Source of the DNA: Methanobacteriota archaeon
GTDB taxonomy: Archaea > Thermoplasmatota > Thermoplasmata > RBG-16-68-12 > JAFNFQ01
DNA: 33,571 nt
NCBI GenBank assembly: GCA_017885655.1
Contig: JAFNFQ010000059.1
Span: 1-33,571, forward strand
Direction of reading: 5' to 3'
Shown: positions 32,138 through 33,571 of the stretch, piece by piece
How the letters are laid out: each line of letters begins with the position of its first letter
Numbering within the stretch: position 1 is the first letter of the stretch
The notes under the pieces: model-generated
Told to the model about the DNA's origin: nothing
What the model saw: the letters and a program-made list of their open reading frames with translations, nothing else
Database searches by the model: none
Program-made: the position numbers and the translations under genes

Positions 32138-33571
32138 ATGGCAGGGAGAAGGGGCGTCCGCAGGGCGATGGTTGTGGTGATTGTCCAGTTACTCCTGTTT
32201 ACCTCGGTCATTTCCCTACCAAGCTTTATCGTACAGCCTGCCTCCGCATCACACCTCGCCTGGTCCATCGAAACCCTGGACGGAGAAGGAAGCGACCGGA
32301 CTGGATACTACACCTCCATCGCCGTGGATTCTGGTCGAAATCCACACATCAGTTATCACTACTTCACAAGCGGAGACCTGATGTACGCGACAAAGAAGAC
32401 AGGGCAGTGGATCATTGAGGCTCTCGATACTGCGGGAGCTGTCGGCGATTCGACATCCATCGCCCTGGATTCCAATGAGTATCCTCACATAAGCTATACG
32501 TCCCACGGTGGTGGGCAGCTGAAATATGCGGCCAAGACATCAGCAATTCCCTTCACTATAATCGAAACGGTGGAAACGTCTTTTGGCATGGCGGACACGT
32601 CGATAGCTGTTGACAAGTCAGACCGTCCTCACATCGCCTACGCCTCAGTCCCGGTCTATGATGGCGACAGCGTTCTCAAGTACGCCGTGAGAGACAGCGG
32701 TACGTGGAGCACGGAGGAAGTCTATGCAGATGCTCCATTGGCGGATTGGGAAATATCTCTCAACCTTGACAGCACGGGCACTCCTCACATCATTTTCGGG
32801 TGTGAATCCAAAGAGGTGCTGTGTCACGCCTACAAGACCGCCGGAATGTGGAACATCGAGACGACCATCATAGGTGAGGACTTGACCTGGGGATTATCAT
32901 CCGCCATCGATTCCCAAGACAACATCCATGTGAGTTACGGCGATAGATTCGGGGATGCGGATGTGAAATACGCGGTAAAGAGAGGCGGGGTTTGGAGCAA
33001 CGAGACGATCGGACATACCGGCGGTTGGGTCGCCCCAACCGATATCGCTCTGGACGCTTTTGATAATCCTCACGTGTGTTACTTCAACCAGTCTCTCCTT
33101 ACACGTCCGTTTCACCTTACATACGCGACGAAGCGTGGCGGCGTGTGGGTTCGCGAGACCGTCGACTCAGACAGCGATGTGGGTGCCTACTGCTCGATCG
33201 CCATGGACCGGCTGAATGTGCCTCACATCAGCTATCACGACGACACCCATGAAGACCTGAAGTACGCGACCATCGTGGGCGGCATGTGGGAAGTCGAGAT
33301 CGCCGACAAGGGAATAGAGGACGATGTCGGGAGATACTCGTCAATCAAACTCGACGGCGCGGACAGACCTCACATAAGCTATCTCGACGACACGTTCGGC
33401 GACCTGAAGTACATGTCCGAGATCTCGGCGGGCTCCTGGTCCAGGAACCGCGTCGACGTGGTCGGCGAGGTCGGATGGGGCAGTTCGATCGCCCTCGATT
33501 CGACGGGCAAGGCACATTTCAGCTACTTCGACATGACCAACCAGGACCTGAAGTACGCCTGCGGCACGGGA
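32138..33571 (+). CDS. Secreted repeat protein with PHISY/LKYA beta-propeller-type repeats, truncated by the window end
   Basis: A basic signal peptide (AGRRGVRRAMVVVIVQLLLF..SLPSFIVQPASA, about 1-40) is followed by at least nine repeats of about 46-52 residues. The repeat pattern is SIALDS.G.PHISYyD...gDLKYATk.gG.W..E.vd. PHIS-type motifs fall near nucleotides 32341, 32483, 32627, 32783, 32921, 33067, 33220, 33367 and 33508. The blade-size period suggests one large or two smaller beta-propellers. It is not obviously related to the SBBP or five-blade propellers nearby. The frame is open at the right edge, so any stalk or anchor is unseen. ATG 32138 (or 32135) follows GGAGGA. It lies 137 bp after the SBBP gene and has its own TATA box. 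Confidence 0.82.
   Translation, partial: MAGRRGVRRAMVVVIVQLLLFTSVISLPSFIVQPASASHLAWSIETLDGEGSDRTGYYTSIAVDSGRNPHISYHYFTSGDLMYATKKTGQWIIEALDTAGAVGDSTSIALDSNEYPHISYTSHGGGQLKYAAKTSAIPFTIIETVETSFGMADTSIAVDKSDRPHIAYASVPVYDGDSVLKYAVRDSGTWSTEEVYADAPLADWEISLNLDSTGTPHIIFGCESKEVLCHAYKTAGMWNIETTIIGEDLTWGLSSAIDSQDNIHVSYGDRFGDADVKYAVKRGGVWSNETIGHTGGWVAPTDIALDAFDNPHVCYFNQSLLTRPFHLTYATKRGGVWVRETVDSDSDVGAYCSIAMDRLNVPHISYHDDTHEDLKYATIVGGMWEVEIADKGIEDDVGRYSSIKLDGADRPHISYLDDTFGDLKYMSEISAGSWSRNRVDVVGEVGWGSSIALDSTGKAHFSYFDMTNQDLKYACGTG

Noticed and set aside
32041-32418. 125-residue ORF with GGAGGAGG near its start
   Set aside because: It overlaps the TATA box, signal peptide and first repeats of the real surface gene in another frame, and its sequence is Arg/Pro/His-rich.

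Overview
The window reads as a piece of an archaeal chromosome, most likely from the Thermoplasmatota (inference). The pointers are TATA-like boxes about 25-35 bp before many starts, probable leaderless mRNAs, frequent TTG/GTG starts, an archaeal-type PurM, a DUF1616 protein, and very large PKD/beta-propeller surface proteins. I saw no tRNA, rRNA or CRISPR array.

Layout. 1-2.7 kb is housekeeping: the start of purM (minus strand), rlmE/FtsJ (plus) and a zinc-ribbon/TPR membrane protein (minus). 2.7-9.0 kb is a surface-glycan-type cluster: GDP-mannose 4,6-dehydratase, a GT4-like glycosyltransferase and four SAM methyltransferases. Two of the methyltransferases are gap-free paralogues on either side of gmd. 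The stretch also holds a wreck of a secreted PKD gene and a frameshifted two-TM protein gene. 9.1-18.8 kb holds three tandem paralogues for giant secreted proteins. All start with a signal peptide, five WY-motif beta-propeller blades and a CARDB-like domain, then diverge completely: seven 90-residue PKD repeats plus one TM; 108-residue PKD variants with no TM; or CARDB/Ig-like domains plus a three-TM C-terminal module.

18.8-20.4 kb is a decayed patch with a truncated sugar-nucleotide reductase N-terminus, an intact paralogue of the frameshifted gene, and a transposase HTH relic joined in frame upstream of it. 20.4-23.1 kb holds small and mid-size membrane proteins: a two-TM protein, a CPBP protease, DUF1616 and an anchored unknown. 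23.2-27.9 kb encodes a 1550-residue surface protein on the minus strand with two tandem repeat families. A second, internally deleted transposase relic lies at 28.0-28.4 kb. From 28.7 kb there is a seven-bladed SBBP propeller/PKD protein ending in the same three-TM module as the 16.2-18.8 kb gene, and then a further repeat protein cut by the window edge.

Taken together this is a cell-envelope island: deoxysugar and methylation enzymes that could build a surface glycan, next to a modular set of secreted, largely repeat-built display proteins. The modular head/stalk/anchor shuffling, the shared three-TM C-terminal module and the HSD-DxD repeats are the parts that look least described. Functions of the surface proteins (adhesion, polymer binding, carbohydrate recognition) are inference.
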